Of a stretch of DNA of 8,052 nt, positions 7,075 to 8,052 are shown piece by piece. Both the position numbers and the translations under genes were made by a program. Position 1 is the stretch's first letter. Every line of letters starts with the position of its first letter. The DNA is from Chloroflexota bacterium (GTDB taxonomy: Bacteria; Chloroflexota; Dehalococcoidia; UBA6926; JACQUM01). The stretch lies in NCBI GenBank assembly GCA_016210295.1, contig JACQUM010000002.1, positions 1 to 8,052 on the forward strand, read 5' to 3'. The notes below the pieces were generated by a model. The model saw only the letters and a program-made list of their open reading frames with translations, searched no databases and was not told the DNA's origin.

Positions 7075-7893
7075 CTACCCCCCGGTGAACTTCGGCGGGC
7101 GCTTCTCCAGGAAGGCCTGCACCGCCTCCTTGTTGTCCTCGCTGATGGCCGTGATGGACTCCAGAGCCAGGGAGAGGTCCAGCGTCCTCTCCATGGACTC
7201 CCACAGGTGCTTGTTCAGCACGAACTTGGTCCATCGGATGGCCCACTGAGGGCCGTCGGCCAGCTGGTGCGCCAGCTCCAGGGCCTGGGGCAGAAGCTGC
7301 TCCTTAGGCAGCACCTTGTTGACCAAGCCGATCCTCTCCGCCTCCTGAGCGCCGATGATCCGGCTTGTCATGAGCGCCTCCTTGGCCCGGTGCATGCCCA
7401 CCAGGTAGGGCCAGATGATCGCCCCGCCGTCGCCCGCCACCAGGCCGATCTTGGTGTGCGTGTCGGCAAAGCGGGCCCGCTCCGAGGCGTAGACGACGTC
7501 GCATAGAAGGGCCATCGTCGCCGCCTGGCCGATGCAGTCGCCGTTGACGGCGGCGATGATGGGCTGCGGCACGTTCAGGATGTTGTGGATGAGGTCGCGG
7601 GAGTGCCCCAGGAGGTTGGAGGTGCCACCTGCCGCACGGTCGCGGCGCGCTTCGGACTGCGGCGCCTCCGGCTCGCCGCGCAGGTCCGCCCCCACGCTGA
7701 AGTGGTCCCCCGCCCCCGTGAACACGATGGAGTTGATATCCTGGTCCTGCCCCACCTCCGTCCAGACGATGTCCAGCTCGTGGCGTGTGCTGGGCGGGAA
7801 GGCGTTGCGCCGCTCCGGACGGTTCATGGTCACCGTGGCGACCCTGTCCTCCACCTCGATCTTCAGGAACCTGTACGTGCCGTAGTCTGCCAT
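7075..7893 (-). CDS. Enoyl-CoA hydratase/isomerase (crotonase) family protein, atypical active site
   Basis: This is a 272-residue cytoplasmic protein of normal crotonase length. The family fold is clear from VATVTMNRPERRNAF (18-32), the CoA- and oxyanion-hole segment GAGDHFSVGADL (60-71), PQPIIAAVNGDCIGQA (109-124), and the helix ISEDNKEAVQAFLEKRPPKF (250-269). By alignment to rat mitochondrial enoyl-CoA hydratase from memory, the two catalytic glutamates (144 and 164) correspond to Thr126 and about His146 in FADTHTKIG, so both are missing. Asp155 in GLVAGDGG lies where dienoyl-CoA isomerases carry a catalytic Asp and could be the working acid. Reaction and substrate are thus uncertain, and hydratase naming should be cautious. 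The ATG at 7893 has an ideal AAGGAGG ribosome site (minus strand, plus-strand coordinates 7899-7905) five bases upstream. It faces tmk and is likely transcribed alone. Confidence 0.9.
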   Translation of the reverse strand: MADYGTYRFLKIEVEDRVATVTMNRPERRNAFPPSTRHELDIVWTEVGQDQDINSIVFTGAGDHFSVGADLRGEPEAPQSEARRDRAAGGTSNLLGHSRDLIHNILNVPQPIIAAVNGDCIGQAATMALLCDVVYASERARFADTHTKIGLVAGDGGAIIWPYLVGMHRAKEALMTSRIIGAQEAERIGLVNKVLPKEQLLPQALELAHQLADGPQWAIRWTKFVLNKHLWESMERTLDLSLALESITAISEDNKEAVQAFLEKRPPKFTGG

Positions 7894-7927
7894 GCTCCCC
7901 TCCTTGCAGGCGACTGATTACGGGAAG

Positions 7928-7956
7928 ATAGTAGCACGCGACCGAGGGTCTGGCGA
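7928..7956 (-). promoter_or_regulatory. Possible promoter of the crotonase-family gene
   Basis: On the minus strand TCGCCA (7951-7956, four of six matches to TTGACA) and TACTAT (7928-7933, four of six matches to TATAAT) are 17 bases apart. Transcription would begin near 7921, about 28 bases before the ATG. The match is modest and the call is tentative. Confidence 0.3.
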
Positions 7957-7964
7957 GAAGACGC

Positions 7965-7994
7965 CGCTCGCCCTTCGGCAGGCCCGGGCGAGCG
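7965..7994. repeat. GC-rich hairpin with CGCTCGCCC arms
   Basis: CGCTCGCCC (7965-7973) is perfectly complementary to GGGCGAGCG (7986-7994), with a 12-base loop TTCGGCAGGCCC. The sequence resembles the CTCGCCCTTCGACAGGCTCAGGGCGAG type of intergenic hairpin that I recall from many GC-rich genomes, so a dispersed repeat is likely. It lies just upstream of the possible crotonase promoter. The remaining bases to the window end show no gene. Confidence 0.45.
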
Positions 7995-8052
7995 TCTAGT
8001 TTCCTCCTCGCTCATGGGGACGAGGGCATGTCCCGATGGTCTAACAAAGGGA

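Noticed and set aside
8030..8039. GTCCCGAT near the right edge as another palindrome part A
   Set aside because: Only one half of the element is present (TCCCGATG), and the following bases do not complete the palindrome.

Overview
This is a GC-rich bacterial chromosomal window with seven confident protein-coding genes. It has no RNA genes, no insertion sequences and no CRISPR. The gene content and protein signatures suggest a Chloroflexota bacterium, possibly of the Dehalococcoidia. The hints are an R3H-domain ATPase next to dTMP kinase, a dTMP kinase reading HEPGGT and TELFLF where many bacteria have REPGGT, and GC-rich intergenic hairpin repeats. This placement is an inference from memory of those families, not a search result.

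Layout. Positions 1-291 hold no gene, only two GC-rich inverted-repeat elements. A 12-TM major facilitator transporter lies on the minus strand (292-1605). A divergent spacer (1606-2004) carries a perfect 20-bp palindrome and a plausible sigma-70-type promoter for the plus-strand cluster. The cluster runs pdxS (2005-2886), pdxT (2893-3495), a tandem GNAT-like protein (3540-4478), an AAA-type ATPase with a C-terminal R3H domain (4485-6116; translation probably begins at GTG 4512) and, after a repeat-bearing spacer, tmk (start called at 6269, end 6925). A second spacer with the same kind of repeat separates tmk from a convergent minus-strand crotonase-family gene (7075-7893). The last ~160 bases are non-coding, with a probable promoter for the crotonase gene and another GC-rich hairpin.

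How the genes fit together. PdxS and PdxT form the DXP-independent pyridoxal 5'-phosphate synthase. PdxT releases ammonia from glutamine and PdxS combines it with ribose 5-phosphate and glyceraldehyde 3-phosphate. Tmk makes dTDP for DNA synthesis. The GNAT-like and R3H ATPase genes are probably co-transcribed with pdxST, but their substrates are unknown. The MFS and crotonase genes are separate units.

No new defence, secretion or biosynthetic system is evident. The points most worth a second look are a modular repeat family in most of the non-operon spacers, a crotonase protein lacking both classical catalytic glutamates, an arginine- and tryptophan-rich insertion in Tmk, and the GNAT-like protein of unknown substrate in the vitamin B6 operon.
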